Assembly: GCA_965119715.1 (NCBI GenBank) | Contig: OZ221969.1 | Coordinates: 1,488,001-1,552,000, forward strand | Origin: JASBYZ01 sp029983705 | Lineage (GTDB): Bacteria; Actinomycetota; Coriobacteriia; Coriobacteriales; JAEZZM01 | Length of the DNA stretch: 64,000 nucleotides | Reading direction: 5' to 3' | Shown here: one piece after another, positions 32,528-41,723 of the stretch | Layout of the letters: each line of letters begins with the position of its first letter | Position numbering within the stretch: the first letter of the stretch is position 1 | Made by a program: the position numbers and the translations under genes | Notes under the pieces: model-generated | What the model saw: the letters and a program-made list of their open reading frames with translations, nothing else | Told to the model about the DNA's origin: nothing | Databases searched by the model: none

Positions 32528-33463
32528 TTACTGGGTTACCTTATCAATAGTAACTGATGCTTTAGCATATTCTTGGTTAATAAAGTTTAACCAAGTCTTA
32601 GAGTTTTCTTTTGACTGAGCGGTCCAATCAGAGTAAGCAACATAGTATGCTGCCTGAGCTAGATTATAATCTGCTACCTTGCCATCAAAGCTAAAGTCTT
32701 TAAGTGCGGTGTAGTAGTTTCCGCCTTGTGGATTCCACTCATTTTTCTCTGAATCCCAGGCATCTCCCACAAGACCCTTAACGTATTCTGCATATGCCTC
32801 AGTAGTTTCAGTTTCTTTTCCTGGCTCTGGAGCCTGAGGTGCTTGAGGCTCAGCAGGCATACCACCTGAAACTTTTTTGCTGAGCTCAAATGCTCCAGCT
32901 GAATCAGTGAGGATTTGCTTTGCTTTTTCTTCTGTTAAGTTAAACTGCTTTGCAACGTCTGCAAGGCTCATCTCGCCAAAATTATGTTTAATAAATTCCT
33001 GAATTTGAGCATCATCAACAGTGATACCATTTTGAGCAACAAGAGAGTTCATTACTTGAGTTCTTACATAGGCCAAAATAAGCTCAGCGGTTGGATAAGG
33101 ATAGTTTCCATCCTCAAGTTTTGCAGCTTCCAAACTGGTTGCATTCTCAATTGCCATTTTGGCTGTGACGTCTTCAGTTTTTCCGTTGTAGGTGTATGAG
33201 CCAACTTTTTGATCAAGCTCAGACTCTTGTAAGCTTATAGCAGGAGCAGCTTTTTCGATGGTAGACGCACTCTGAGAAGCATCTTTTGATTCGCTTTTAG
33301 TGCTCTCTTGAGATTTTGTCTCCTCTACTTGGGCTGTAGTTTCCTTACTCTGTAAGCCTGAGTCTGCAGCACTGTTTGCGCCTGAACAAGCGCTTAGGCC
33401 AAGTCCTGCTACTAAAGTTAAGCTCATGAGCGCCAAGCTCATACCTTTTTTGTTAAATTGCAT
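32528..33463 (-). CDS. Lipoprotein of unknown function, SurA-N-like
   Basis: A 311-residue lipoprotein: signal peptide with lipobox LSAC (C26), a Ser/Lys/Glu-rich linker to about residue 75, then an alpha-helical region (VRTQVMNSLVAQNGITVDDA, IKHNFGEMSLADVAKQF) that recalls the N-terminal domain of SurA-type chaperones. No rotamase domain follows. A second helical region ends the protein (YAKASVTIDKV). It is likely anchored on the outer face of the membrane. Specific function unknown. Confidence 0.75.
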   Translation of the reverse strand: MQFNKKGMSLALMSLTLVAGLGLSACSGANSAADSGLQSKETTAQVEETKSQESTKSESKDASQSASTIEKAAPAISLQESELDQKVGSYTYNGKTEDVTAKMAIENATSLEAAKLEDGNYPYPTAELILAYVRTQVMNSLVAQNGITVDDAQIQEFIKHNFGEMSLADVAKQFNLTEEKAKQILTDSAGAFELSKKVSGGMPAEPQAPQAPEPGKETETTEAYAEYVKGLVGDAWDSEKNEWNPQGGNYYTALKDFSFDGKVADYNLAQAAYYVAYSDWTAQSKENSKTWLNFINQEYAKASVTIDKVTQ

Positions 33464-33489
33464 AAAATTCCTTTAATTGCTTTTTGTTT

Positions 33490-34458
33490 TTATTTATCCG
33501 GATTTGCCTCTGGATACGTCTCTTCATATTCTAATAAATATTTAGACCTACTTGTGCCGTCTCGATAAGCATTTCTAAATGGTTTTAATATCTCATCCTT
33601 ATGCTCACTTGCATCTTCATATTGCAAAGATACCCCATAGGCCTTGTCCAATACTTTAAGCCTTTGTATATTTAAATCTATAAGTTTGAGCTGTTTTTTC
33701 TTATTATCCTTGAAGTCATCAGAAACTTTAGTATTTTCTACAGATTTTTTAAACTCAGAAAGCTTAGAAATGTCATCTTGCACCTTTGCTCTCTCTTGCT
33801 CTCGCTCAGCAAGAGACTTGGTGTGAGACTCGTCAAACACAGAGATAGTGCGAGAGATGTTTTTAGACTCTTTTTCAATTTCTGAATAAATTTGACTCAG
33901 CGCCTTTTGAGACTCTGGATCTTTTTTGCTCTCCTCTTTTTTCTCAGGCTTTGCCTCTTCTTTAGTTTTGCTCTCAGCATTTGATGAGGCTGCACCTACT
34001 TTAGCAGGCTTTTCTTCTTTAGGAGCCTGAAGTATTGTAGGGCCCCCAACAGATTTTGAGCGCGTGAGAGATTCAAGTGGACTTGAAGAGCTAAAAATCA
34101 TGTAGAGCACGCCAAAGATGGCAATGATTAAAAGAAATGATATGGCAACTAAAATACCATTTAGGACTGCCGATGATTTTTTGCGTGGACTTGAATACGA
34201 GGTGGCTGGTTTTTGAACGTAACCAGGATGTCGAGAAGCTCTGATAGGAGCAACTACCGTGCGCTCCACCTCCGGAGCGCGCTGGTAGTCTTCTGTATAA
34301 TCTTCATCGTAGTCATTAAACTCTTCACCAGGTAAACTTACTGGATGAACGTAGTCTTCAGAATACGGATCTTTTGTATCAATAAAGCTGTAGCCGCAAA
34401 AGCTACAAAACTTGGCCTCATCTCCCAGTTTTTGCTGACACTGTGGGCATATTTTCAT
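33490..34458 (-). CDS. Zinc-ribbon, single-membrane-span protein with coiled coil
   Basis: A 322-residue protein: zinc ribbon at the start (CPQCQQK...CSFCG), an acidic Tyr/Asp-rich stretch, one membrane segment near residues 100-125 (ILVAISFLLIIAIFGVLYMI), a Lys/Glu-rich linker, then a helical outer part with probable coiled coil (residues 180-270). The ATG at 34458 has GGGAG 5 nt upstream; an in-frame TTG at 34470 is less likely. It shares the plan of the zinc-ribbon protein at 25059-25688 (ribbon inside, one span, domain outside), but the outer domains differ. Function unknown. Confidence 0.78.
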   Translation of the reverse strand: MKICPQCQQKLGDEAKFCSFCGYSFIDTKDPYSEDYVHPVSLPGEEFNDYDEDYTEDYQRAPEVERTVVAPIRASRHPGYVQKPATSYSSPRKKSSAVLNGILVAISFLLIIAIFGVLYMIFSSSSPLESLTRSKSVGGPTILQAPKEEKPAKVGAASSNAESKTKEEAKPEKKEESKKDPESQKALSQIYSEIEKESKNISRTISVFDESHTKSLAEREQERAKVQDDISKLSEFKKSVENTKVSDDFKDNKKKQLKLIDLNIQRLKVLDKAYGVSLQYEDASEHKDEILKPFRNAYRDGTSRSKYLLEYEETYPEANPDK

Positions 34459-34485
34459 AAGTACTCCCAAATAATGGATGTGGCC

Positions 34486-35577
34486 TTACTTCATTGCAGC
34501 AATTACCGCATCCGCATACTCAGATGTAGAAACACTTCCTTCAGTTGAACCTGTAAGGGTTCTCTTAATATCATAGGTAACCTGAGTGCCCTCAGATAAA
34601 ACTGTTTTGATAGCGTTAAATAATCTCTTTGAAGCCTCCACTTCACCCAAGTGCTCAAGCATCATAACTGCAGAGAGCATCTGAGCGGTAGGGTTTGCAG
34701 TGTTTTTGCCCGCATGCTTTGGAGCTGAGCCGTGCACTGGCTCAAAGAGCGCGTACTCATCGCCCAGATTTGCTCCAGGCGCAAGACCAAGGCCTCCTAT
34801 AAGGCCTGCACAGGTATCAGAAACGATATCACCGTAGAGGTTTGGAAGCACGAGCACATCAAAGTCTTCTGGATGAAGAACAAGCCCCATAGAGCAGGCA
34901 TCAACAATTTTATCTTCAAAGTCAATTTGACCTTCATAGTCTTTTGCAACGCGCCTTGCAACATCTAAATAAAGTCCGTCAGTAAACTTCATGATGTTTG
35001 CTTTATGAACTGCACAAACCTTTTTACGATTACGTGATTTAGCATATTCAAAAGCCCAGCGAACAATGCGCTCAGAACCTGAAATTGAAAGTGGCTTAAT
35101 AGAGATACCTGAGTCCTCAGTAATTTTTGCGCCACCAAGTTTTTCAATCTGAGAAATAAGCTCTTTGGTCTCAGGCTTACCCTCTTCAAACTCAATGCCT
35201 GCATAGAGGTCTTCTGTGTTTTCTCTTACCACTACGATATCAATATCTTCATACCTACTACCATTGCCTGGAAGGCTCAGCGCAGGACGAAGGTTAACAT
35301 ATAAATCTAAACGTTTTCTTAACTCAACATTAACTGATCTAAAACCAGAACCAACTGGTGTGGTAATAGGACCTTTAAGAGCCACTTTATTGTTCTTAAT
35401 TGATTCAATTACACGCTCAGGCAAGGGTGTTCCCTCGCTATCCATCAAGTGAGCTCCAGCTTCTTGAATTTCCCATTCAATGTTTGCACCACTTGCATCA
35501 ACTACACGTTTGGTAGCTTCAGAAATCTCTGGACCAATACCATCACCTGGGATAAGTGTTACACGATGTAGTGCCAT
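34486..35577 (-). CDS. NAD-type isocitrate dehydrogenase
   Basis: A 363-residue member of the isocitrate/isopropylmalate dehydrogenase family. The substrate loop KGPITTPVG followed by SVNVELRKRLDLYVNLRP matches isocitrate dehydrogenase (serine-asparagine-arginine set), and the C-terminal cofactor region EPVHGSAPKHAGKNTANP resembles NAD-dependent forms. It converts isocitrate to 2-oxoglutarate. No other citrate-cycle gene is adjacent; in an anaerobe it probably serves glutamate synthesis. 3-Isopropylmalate dehydrogenase is the alternative, less likely because leuCD are absent and the substrate loop fits isocitrate. Confidence 0.87.
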   Translation of the reverse strand: MALHRVTLIPGDGIGPEISEATKRVVDASGANIEWEIQEAGAHLMDSEGTPLPERVIESIKNNKVALKGPITTPVGSGFRSVNVELRKRLDLYVNLRPALSLPGNGSRYEDIDIVVVRENTEDLYAGIEFEEGKPETKELISQIEKLGGAKITEDSGISIKPLSISGSERIVRWAFEYAKSRNRKKVCAVHKANIMKFTDGLYLDVARRVAKDYEGQIDFEDKIVDACSMGLVLHPEDFDVLVLPNLYGDIVSDTCAGLIGGLGLAPGANLGDEYALFEPVHGSAPKHAGKNTANPTAQMLSAVMMLEHLGEVEASKRLFNAIKTVLSEGTQVTYDIKRTLTGSTEGSVSTSEYADAVIAAMK

Positions 35578-35602
35578 AGTTCTCCTTTGAAAGTAAACGA
35601 AA

Positions 35603-36250
35603 TTATTTATCTTTGTTTATTTCGTCAATAATGGCTTGTGATTGCTTTTGAATATAGCCTTTACCCTGGGTGGCGTCAAAGTCTAATCTGTCGACAATAC
35701 CTTGTCTTACCCCGTCACTAATATCGCCTTTGGTAAAGTAAAATAGAGCAGTGAGCATATCAGGAAATTCTGTGTCTCCGTGGTAAACTTGGAGACTTTC
35801 ATCAATGAGTGGCCAAACTTTTTCTGACCATTTTTCTGAAAGCGTGCCAAGGTGAACGAAGTAATTAAATGCAGCTAATCTTAGGGTGCCTGATGTTTCA
35901 TCATAGAGGGCATCCTGTGCGGCCTCAAAACCATCTCCTGCTGATTCAGAGTTAACCTCGCAAATTCTTACGAGTGTCTCTAAAATTTCCCAACGAGTTT
36001 GAGCTTCAGGTCTGTAGAGTGCATCCACCAGATCTTCGCTAAAATCAATTAATCTCTCTGGCTCAAGTACAGCAACCTGTCTGAGCGCTGCAGCAGAAAA
36101 CTGTCTGATTCTTCTTTTAGAATCTCCTAGACTTTCAATGAGGGCATGTAAGATATCTTCATCTTCAAGAGCTTGCTGAGCTACATCAAGTCCATCGCTT
36201 TTTAAATCAAATACGATTTGCTTATCATTTGATGCTTCAGAATTAGACAT
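35603..36250 (-). CDS. HEAT-repeat protein
   Basis: A 215-residue all-helical cytoplasmic protein with repeats of the HEAT/armadillo type (ALIESLGDSKRRIRQFSAAALRQ and the following helical pairs). No catalytic motif is visible. ATG at 36250 has GAGG 5 nt upstream; the in-frame GTG at 36256 overlaps that site. A TATAAT at 36310-36305 upstream on the minus strand may be its -10. It probably serves as a binding scaffold, partner unknown. Confidence 0.7.
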   Translation of the reverse strand: MSNSEASNDKQIVFDLKSDGLDVAQQALEDEDILHALIESLGDSKRRIRQFSAAALRQVAVLEPERLIDFSEDLVDALYRPEAQTRWEILETLVRICEVNSESAGDGFEAAQDALYDETSGTLRLAAFNYFVHLGTLSEKWSEKVWPLIDESLQVYHGDTEFPDMLTALFYFTKGDISDGVRQGIVDRLDFDATQGKGYIQKQSQAIIDEINKDK

Positions 36251-36374
36251 ATACACCTCAAATACGAAAAGAGAAATAAATCCCCAAAATACTGTTGAAT
36301 CCTAATTATATGCCTATACTGCGACTATTATGTGAATGCGCCTGAGACTCCTTAAATAAGATAGATTTATACCC

Positions 36375-37142
36375 CTACTTGCAATACCATGGAAGCTTCG
36401 CATGCAGCTCCTTAAGCTTTCCGTGGTGCTTTTTATACTCCGGATCATAAGTTTTAAGCTCCCTATAAAACTCTTTACCATGGTTCATATACTTCAGGTG
36501 ACTTGCCTCATGATAAATTACAGCATCAACAAGCTCAGGATCTGCAAACAGTAAGCTGCTTGAAAGCATGATACGTTTTTTACTATTGCAAGAGCCCCAC
36601 CTACTCTGAGCGTTTCTCACTTCAATTGATAAATAGCTCAGACCATGCTTATCTAACAACGCTTTAGCGTAAGGAATAAGATAGTGTTTTGAGAGCGCTA
36701 AAAGCATCTCTTTATATAAGGCTAAATAATCTGAATCAGATATGGATACTTCTGGGAGTGTAAAAGAGATTTTAGTGCGCTCAAAATCAATGCTGCACTT
36801 TGCATGTTTTCGATTACCTGTATGTACATCGATAGGAAAGCTCTTGCCTATAAAGTCAAAATAAATGCTTGAAGGTATTGAAGATGCCTCTATTTCACGC
36901 TCTTTGTGTACCTCAAGGAGTCTTATATATTGTCTTTCTATCCACTCTTCTTGTGCTACAACAAAGTCTTCAATCTCCCGCTGTGATACTAAGGATGAAC
37001 ACGACAAACTTATTCCATGTTTTGGGTGAGCTTGAAGCCGCATAGAGTTTTGACCGGGATTTCTTTTAACTGCTATTCTGAGGCACTCTCCACTAGTAAG
37101 CCTTGCAGTAATATGAGCCTTACCCCAGCTTAATTCCTGCAT
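36375..37142 (-). CDS. YgjP/SprT-like zinc metalloprotein
   Basis: A 255-residue protein of the YgjP (DUF45) family. The zinc motif HEASH (in VIYHEASHLKYMNHG) with SRWGSC upstream and NHGKEFYRELKTYDP downstream fits the M48-related fold. In other bacteria such proteins are linked to peptidase or nucleotidase activity. Its ATG touches the TAA of rlmKL, so it is coupled to an RNA-modification operon. Its role here is not known. Confidence 0.87.
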   Translation of the reverse strand: MQELSWGKAHITARLTSGECLRIAVKRNPGQNSMRLQAHPKHGISLSCSSLVSQREIEDFVVAQEEWIERQYIRLLEVHKEREIEASSIPSSIYFDFIGKSFPIDVHTGNRKHAKCSIDFERTKISFTLPEVSISDSDYLALYKEMLLALSKHYLIPYAKALLDKHGLSYLSIEVRNAQSRWGSCNSKKRIMLSSSLLFADPELVDAVIYHEASHLKYMNHGKEFYRELKTYDPEYKKHHGKLKELHAKLPWYCK

Positions 37143-39344
37143 TTACTTCTTTCTTCTTACATAAAAACAGTGGTGAATATTTTTCCTGCGTGAAAAATCT
37201 TCTGGAATTGTTTGCGCACTTATATCTTCTACCAAAACTCCAGCTTTGAGCAAGGCTTCTTCATCAATCTTAAAGTTTCTTAAGTTACAAGAGAATATAG
37301 CAAGGCCGCCTTCAGTTAGAAGCCTTGAAAGTCCAATAAGAAGTTCTACATGATCTCGTTGAACTTCAAAATCCTTAGAAGCCATCGCCTTTGAATTAGA
37401 AAATGTTGGAGGATCACAAAAAATAAGGTCCCACCTATTTTTTGAGTGCCTCATCTCATCAAGCCATGATAAAACATCCGCACGAATAAATGTATAGCGA
37501 CGTTTATCGTTAAGCTTATTGAGCTTAAAGTTTTCCTCTGACCACTCAAGATAGGTGTTTGAAAGATCTACGCTTGTGCACTCAAAGGCTCCGCCCTTTG
37601 CAGCATATACGCTTGCACTTGAGGTGTATGAGAAAAGATTTAAAAAGCGCTTATCTTTTGCAAGCGACTGAACAAGCTCGCGTGTGAGTCTGTGGTCTAA
37701 AAAGAGTCCAGTATCTAAGTATTGAGCAGGGTTAATTTTAAAGAAATGACCATTTTCTTGGGTAATAAGCTCATAAGGAGTGCTCCCCTCCTTACCGTAT
37801 TGTGAGCCACCCTTAGCACGACGCCTTTGCTTTACAAAAAGCTCGCCATCATCTAAAGATAAGATTTGTTTAGTAACATTTATAGCGTCAAGAAGTCTTG
37901 TTTGAGCTAGCTCTTCTTCAATCTGTTTAGGAGCCTGGTATTCACTGAGCTGTACTAAGCGCCTGTCCTCATCTTGTGCTGCTCCCTCATACACATCAAT
38001 CGCCACTGCATAGTCTGGAAGGTCTTGGTCGTAGAGCCTGTAGGCAGATATACCTTCCCTTTTAGCCCATTTTTTACGCTGCTTGTATACCTTTTGCAAG
38101 CGATTAACAAATTGCTCTGAGCTTTCTAAAAGTAAAGCGAACTTCTCGCCACTTGCAAGCGTATAGATATGTTGAGATACCTCAGCATGAGAGTGTGCTG
38201 GATAGTAATACACTCTTGCATCAATTGGACCGTTTTTTACGGCCTGCTTTGACTCAGGCTTAAGTGCTAAGGCCTGCTCAAAGGCCACATCCCCACTAAT
38301 GCAGCAAGTATCTACATTAGAAAGTGCCTCTGACTGCATAAGGCGCTGAAGCGCTGCATATATTGCCGGAAGCTGAGCTTGATTGAGCATGCGCTCACCA
38401 TAGGGTGGGTTAGTGGCTAAAAGGCCGCCTTCAAATTGCTTACTAAACTCAAGCTCATTAATTGAGATTTGCTTAAATTCTATATAATCTAGGACCCCCG
38501 CTCGCTTTGCATTTTCTTTTGCAAGGCTTAAAGCGTACCCATCAATATCTGAAGCATAAATTTTGAGCTGAATTTTGTTTTGTTCAGCCTTCTCTTCTGC
38601 CTCGTCTAAGACCTCTAAAAAGAGTTCCTCATCATGTTTGAGCCAGCCATCAAAACCCCAGTAAGATCTTGTTAGACCTGGCGCTCTATCGAGCGCTTGC
38701 AGTGCTGCTTCTATGCAAAGCGTGCCAGAGCCACACATCGGGTCTATAAATACAGGACGCTCTTTTCTAATGTGGCGATACCACTTGCCAGCACTCAACA
38801 CAAAGGCAGCAAGATTTTCTTTGAGAGGAGCCTCGCTTTGCTTACCTTGAGTTCTATATCCTCTTACGTGTAGCGGCTCTCCACTTAAGTCAATTGAAAC
38901 AGTTGCGCGGCTATTATTGAGTTTGACGCGTATGTTTACATCAGGGCGTTTAAGCTCTACATTAGGCCTGGCAGAGGTCTTGTCACGCATCCTATCTACC
39001 AAAGCATCCTTTGCTTTAACTGCTATAAATTGGGTATTTCTCAGCTCATCATTTGTACCCTGAGCATGAATAGCAAAGCTGCCGTCTTTTGAAATATGCT
39101 CTTCCCAGGGAATTTGATACATCCCGTCGTAGAGCTCATCTGCATCTCGGGCACTAAATCTCTCAAGTGTCAGATAGATACGAGATGCAAGCCGCGAATA
39201 CATACAGGCAGTATAAGCATCTTTAAGCCCACCTAAAAACTCGACGCCACCTTTGAGGGGGCGCACGCTTTTAAGTGAGAGAGATTTAAGCTCTTGAGCA
39301 AGCTCTTTTTCAAAGCCTAAGGCACACGAGGCATAAAACTCCAT
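37143..39344 (-). CDS. rlmKL: Bifunctional 23S rRNA methyltransferase RlmK/RlmL
   Basis: A 733-residue fusion. The N-terminal THUMP domain (residues about 45-155) and the RlmL methyltransferase with NPPYGERM methylate G2445 at N2 (E. coli numbering); the C-terminal RlmK part with LFSYTSSASVYAAKGGA and DLIFCDPPTFSNSK methylates G2069 at N7. It acts on 23S rRNA during ribosome assembly. The full-length fusion is well known in gammaproteobacteria; in Actinobacteria it seems less common. Its ATG overlaps the stop of the NYN gene by one base (TAATG). Confidence 0.92.
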   Translation of the reverse strand: MEFYASCALGFEKELAQELKSLSLKSVRPLKGGVEFLGGLKDAYTACMYSRLASRIYLTLERFSARDADELYDGMYQIPWEEHISKDGSFAIHAQGTNDELRNTQFIAVKAKDALVDRMRDKTSARPNVELKRPDVNIRVKLNNSRATVSIDLSGEPLHVRGYRTQGKQSEAPLKENLAAFVLSAGKWYRHIRKERPVFIDPMCGSGTLCIEAALQALDRAPGLTRSYWGFDGWLKHDEELFLEVLDEAEEKAEQNKIQLKIYASDIDGYALSLAKENAKRAGVLDYIEFKQISINELEFSKQFEGGLLATNPPYGERMLNQAQLPAIYAALQRLMQSEALSNVDTCCISGDVAFEQALALKPESKQAVKNGPIDARVYYYPAHSHAEVSQHIYTLASGEKFALLLESSEQFVNRLQKVYKQRKKWAKREGISAYRLYDQDLPDYAVAIDVYEGAAQDEDRRLVQLSEYQAPKQIEEELAQTRLLDAINVTKQILSLDDGELFVKQRRRAKGGSQYGKEGSTPYELITQENGHFFKINPAQYLDTGLFLDHRLTRELVQSLAKDKRFLNLFSYTSSASVYAAKGGAFECTSVDLSNTYLEWSEENFKLNKLNDKRRYTFIRADVLSWLDEMRHSKNRWDLIFCDPPTFSNSKAMASKDFEVQRDHVELLIGLSRLLTEGGLAIFSCNLRNFKIDEEALLKAGVLVEDISAQTIPEDFSRRKNIHHCFYVRRKK

Positions 39345-40207
39345 TAGGCCTTATCCTCTTCTTTATCAGCCGTATGTTTACGCCTTACATTTCTTGTGCT
39401 CGTCTTTGACTTAGTGTTTTGTTTTGGCGCACTTGGAGGATCTAGAGTAAAGCCGTTTACAAAATAAGTTCCGGACTTCTCGTCCATACCTAAGACTATA
39501 AAGCCAAGCTCTTCAGCTTCTTGCAAAAGGGCAGTAAAGTTGCGGTATCCATAGTTAGATTCCGAGAAATCAGGGCGCTTACGTTTGATAGTGTCCTTAA
39601 TTAAAGAGGCGTGCATCCTACCCTCTCTATCGCGGGCAAGTGCTTCAATAGTAGAAAAGAGCAGGCGATAGGCTGGCTCTTTTTCTGGCTCAACAATACC
39701 CTTATACTGAGGAGCATTGTCAGAAATTCCTATGTCTTCGTAAAATATAAATTCATCGCAACTGTTAACCAAAAGCTGAGAAGATGCTTCTCTCATGCCT
39801 ACACCAATCACGTATTTATTAAGCTCTTTAAGCTTTGATACGAGTGGGGTAAAGTCTGAATCGCCTGAGCAAATTACAAAGGCGTTAATGTGCTCTTTAG
39901 TAAAACACATCTCCATTGCATCAACTGCAAGCCTAATATCTGCAGAGTTTTTGCCCGTAAATGCCCTATCAGGAATCTCAATAAGCTCAATACCAAGCTC
40001 ATGGAGGGGCGTTACAGCATTTTGAAAACGTTGCCAATCACAGTAGGCGCGCTTTACATTGATTCTTCCGCGCTCTACCAGTCTTTCAATAATAATATCC
40101 ATCTGAGGCATGGGACCAGCTTGCTGGTGTCCGCGCTTATCGCGCTTGCCCGTGCCTAGTGCTAGATTTTCATAGTCTATATACAGTGCAAGTGATAAAT
40201 CTTCCAC
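39344..40207 (-). CDS. NYN-domain protein with LOTUS/OST-HTH domain
   Basis: A 287-residue protein with an N-terminal NYN (LabA/PIN-like) ribonuclease domain: YIDYENLALG, SADIRLAVDAMEMC and CSGDSDFTPLVSKL carry the expected acidic residues. Residues about 180-255 form an OST-HTH/LOTUS domain (RMHASLIKDTIKRKRPDFSE...), thought to bind RNA. The basic C-terminus (KSKTSTRNVRRKH) fits nucleic-acid binding. The start is GTG at 40207 with only a weak site. Coupled to rlmKL, it may act on rRNA or other RNA. Confidence 0.88.
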   Translation of the reverse strand: MEDLSLALYIDYENLALGTGKRDKRGHQQAGPMPQMDIIIERLVERGRINVKRAYCDWQRFQNAVTPLHELGIELIEIPDRAFTGKNSADIRLAVDAMEMCFTKEHINAFVICSGDSDFTPLVSKLKELNKYVIGVGMREASSQLLVNSCDEFIFYEDIGISDNAPQYKGIVEPEKEPAYRLLFSTIEALARDREGRMHASLIKDTIKRKRPDFSESNYGYRNFTALLQEAEELGFIVLGMDEKSGTYFVNGFTLDPPSAPKQNTKSKTSTRNVRRKHTADKEEDKA

Positions 40208-40219
40208 AAGTACTTCTTT

Positions 40220-40606
40220 CTATTTCTTGTATTTATCAGCGTCTTTACTTTGGACACTCATAAGTTCTCGTTTGTTTTGCTCTTTTTGCGCCTCAGCGTC
40301 CTCATTGCTTAACTTAAAGAATTCATCGTGCTTTTTCCAAATGCCAACTGGAGTGCCAAAGCCGTGTTTAAGTCCTGCAATCAGTCCAGCAATGACACCT
40401 ATTGCCGCTACCGTTGTTGCAGGAATACTTGTTGCAATTGAGATTGCTGAAAGTAGAACACCCAGTACAAAGACAACAATGTTACAGATCCAATACACTG
40501 AGTTTTTGTACACACGCTTACCAATTTCGGTGCCAATTTTGTAGCCAATAACTACAAAGAGTCCACCGATAAGTGCCATTACTATTAAAAACGCAAGTTC
40601 TTTCAT
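40220..40606 (-). CDS. Small membrane protein, unknown
   Basis: A 128-residue protein with three hydrophobic segments (residues about 3-23, 38-60 and 63-83) and a charged cytoplasmic tail. No known family is recognised. It lies 12 nt before the NYN gene in the same direction, so it may belong to that operon. Confidence 0.7.
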   Translation of the reverse strand: MKELAFLIVMALIGGLFVVIGYKIGTEIGKRVYKNSVYWICNIVVFVLGVLLSAISIATSIPATTVAAIGVIAGLIAGLKHGFGTPVGIWKKHDEFFKLSNEDAEAQKEQNKRELMSVQSKDADKYKK

Positions 40607-40632
40607 GTGGGTCTACTTACACCTATTTCACG

Positions 40633-41700
40633 CTAGTTGTTTGAGTAAAAGTCGTCATCGGAAAAATATGGGTAATCCTTTAAGCTTGAACTCTCATCAT
40701 GCTCATGATGGTGATCATGGTGATGGTCATGATTGTGGTCGTGATCATGCTCATCTTCAAACTGACCATCAAATTCCTCACCCAAAAGTTTGTAATCAAG
40801 TCCGTGTTTTTCTGCTATATCCTCTGGTGCATACAAAAGCTTAATTGCTTGAGTACCGTGCTTTGAGCCACCTAGGTTTTCAAGTAAATCATAGAGGTGA
40901 TAGACCGTTTCAGTTCCAGGAAGTGAGAGTTCTAAGTTCATTGCATCGTTGAGTGCAAGGCCTAAATCTTTTAAGAAATGCTCAACATAAAAGCCAGGCT
41001 TAAAGTCTTCAGCTAAGGCCTTACTGCCAAGCTTTTCAATTGCAGACGAGGCAGCGGTACCACTCATTAAGAGCTCATAGATTTTCTTACTATCAAGTCC
41101 TGCCTGTTCAGCAAAGGCAAGTGACTCAGCCATACCTATCATAGCAGCACCAAGGGCAATCTGGTTGCAGGCCTTAGCGCGCATGCCTTGTCCAGCTTCA
41201 TCAAAATAGAGCTGTTTTGCGCTAAACATCTCAATAATGGTAAGGATAGGCGCTACAGTTTCCTCACTTGCTCCAAGCATAATGGTAAGGCTTCCAGCCT
41301 CTGCTCCTTCTACCCCACCAGTAACTGGGCCATCAATAAAGTGAACATCCTTAATAGCTGCCGCTTCATAAAGCTCATGAGCAAGCTCGGCGTCAGAAGT
41401 TGTGAGGTCTATTAAGTATTGCCCTGCATGCACTGCACTCAAAAGGCCCTTATCGCCCAGGTAAACATCCTCAACATCTTCAGGAAATCCGAGCATGGTA
41501 AATACTATATCTGCCTGCTTGCATACCTCTTCAGGACTCTCGGCCCAAAGTGCTCCTCTTTTGAGCAGCTCTTCTGCCTTAGATTTTGTGCGGTTATACA
41601 CAACAAGCGAGAGATTGTGATCTAGAAATTTTGAAGCAATGGGAAAACCCATAAGACCGGTACCAATAAAACCAACTGTTTTAATAGCTTCCTTGCTCAT
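40633..41700 (-). CDS. Beta-hydroxyacid dehydrogenase with histidine-rich tail
   Basis: A 355-residue member of the 3-hydroxyisobutyrate dehydrogenase/tartronate semialdehyde reductase family. The N-terminus has the nucleotide-binding GFIGTGLMG, the substrate motif is DGPVTGGVEGAEAGSLTIM, and the catalytic lysine is in GQGMRAKACNQ. After the usual end of the fold (about residue 310) comes a tail with 11 histidines in 17 residues (318-334), then an acidic, aromatic end. The tail could bind Zn, Ni or Cu. The substrate is unknown. The his-rich end is not part of any dehydrogenase family I know. Confidence 0.85.
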   Translation of the reverse strand: MSKEAIKTVGFIGTGLMGFPIASKFLDHNLSLVVYNRTKSKAEELLKRGALWAESPEEVCKQADIVFTMLGFPEDVEDVYLGDKGLLSAVHAGQYLIDLTTSDAELAHELYEAAAIKDVHFIDGPVTGGVEGAEAGSLTIMLGASEETVAPILTIIEMFSAKQLYFDEAGQGMRAKACNQIALGAAMIGMAESLAFAEQAGLDSKKIYELLMSGTAASSAIEKLGSKALAEDFKPGFYVEHFLKDLGLALNDAMNLELSLPGTETVYHLYDLLENLGGSKHGTQAIKLLYAPEDIAEKHGLDYKLLGEEFDGQFEDEHDHDHNHDHHHDHHHEHDESSSLKDYPYFSDDDFYSNN

Positions 41701-41723
41701 TAATAACTCCTGTACCTTTAGCG

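Noticed and set aside
40680..40740. Possible simple repeat or variable-number tandem repeat
   Set aside because: The ATCATG/GTGATC-like repetition is simply the coding sequence of the His/Asp-rich protein tail; the repeat unit is not constant at DNA level.
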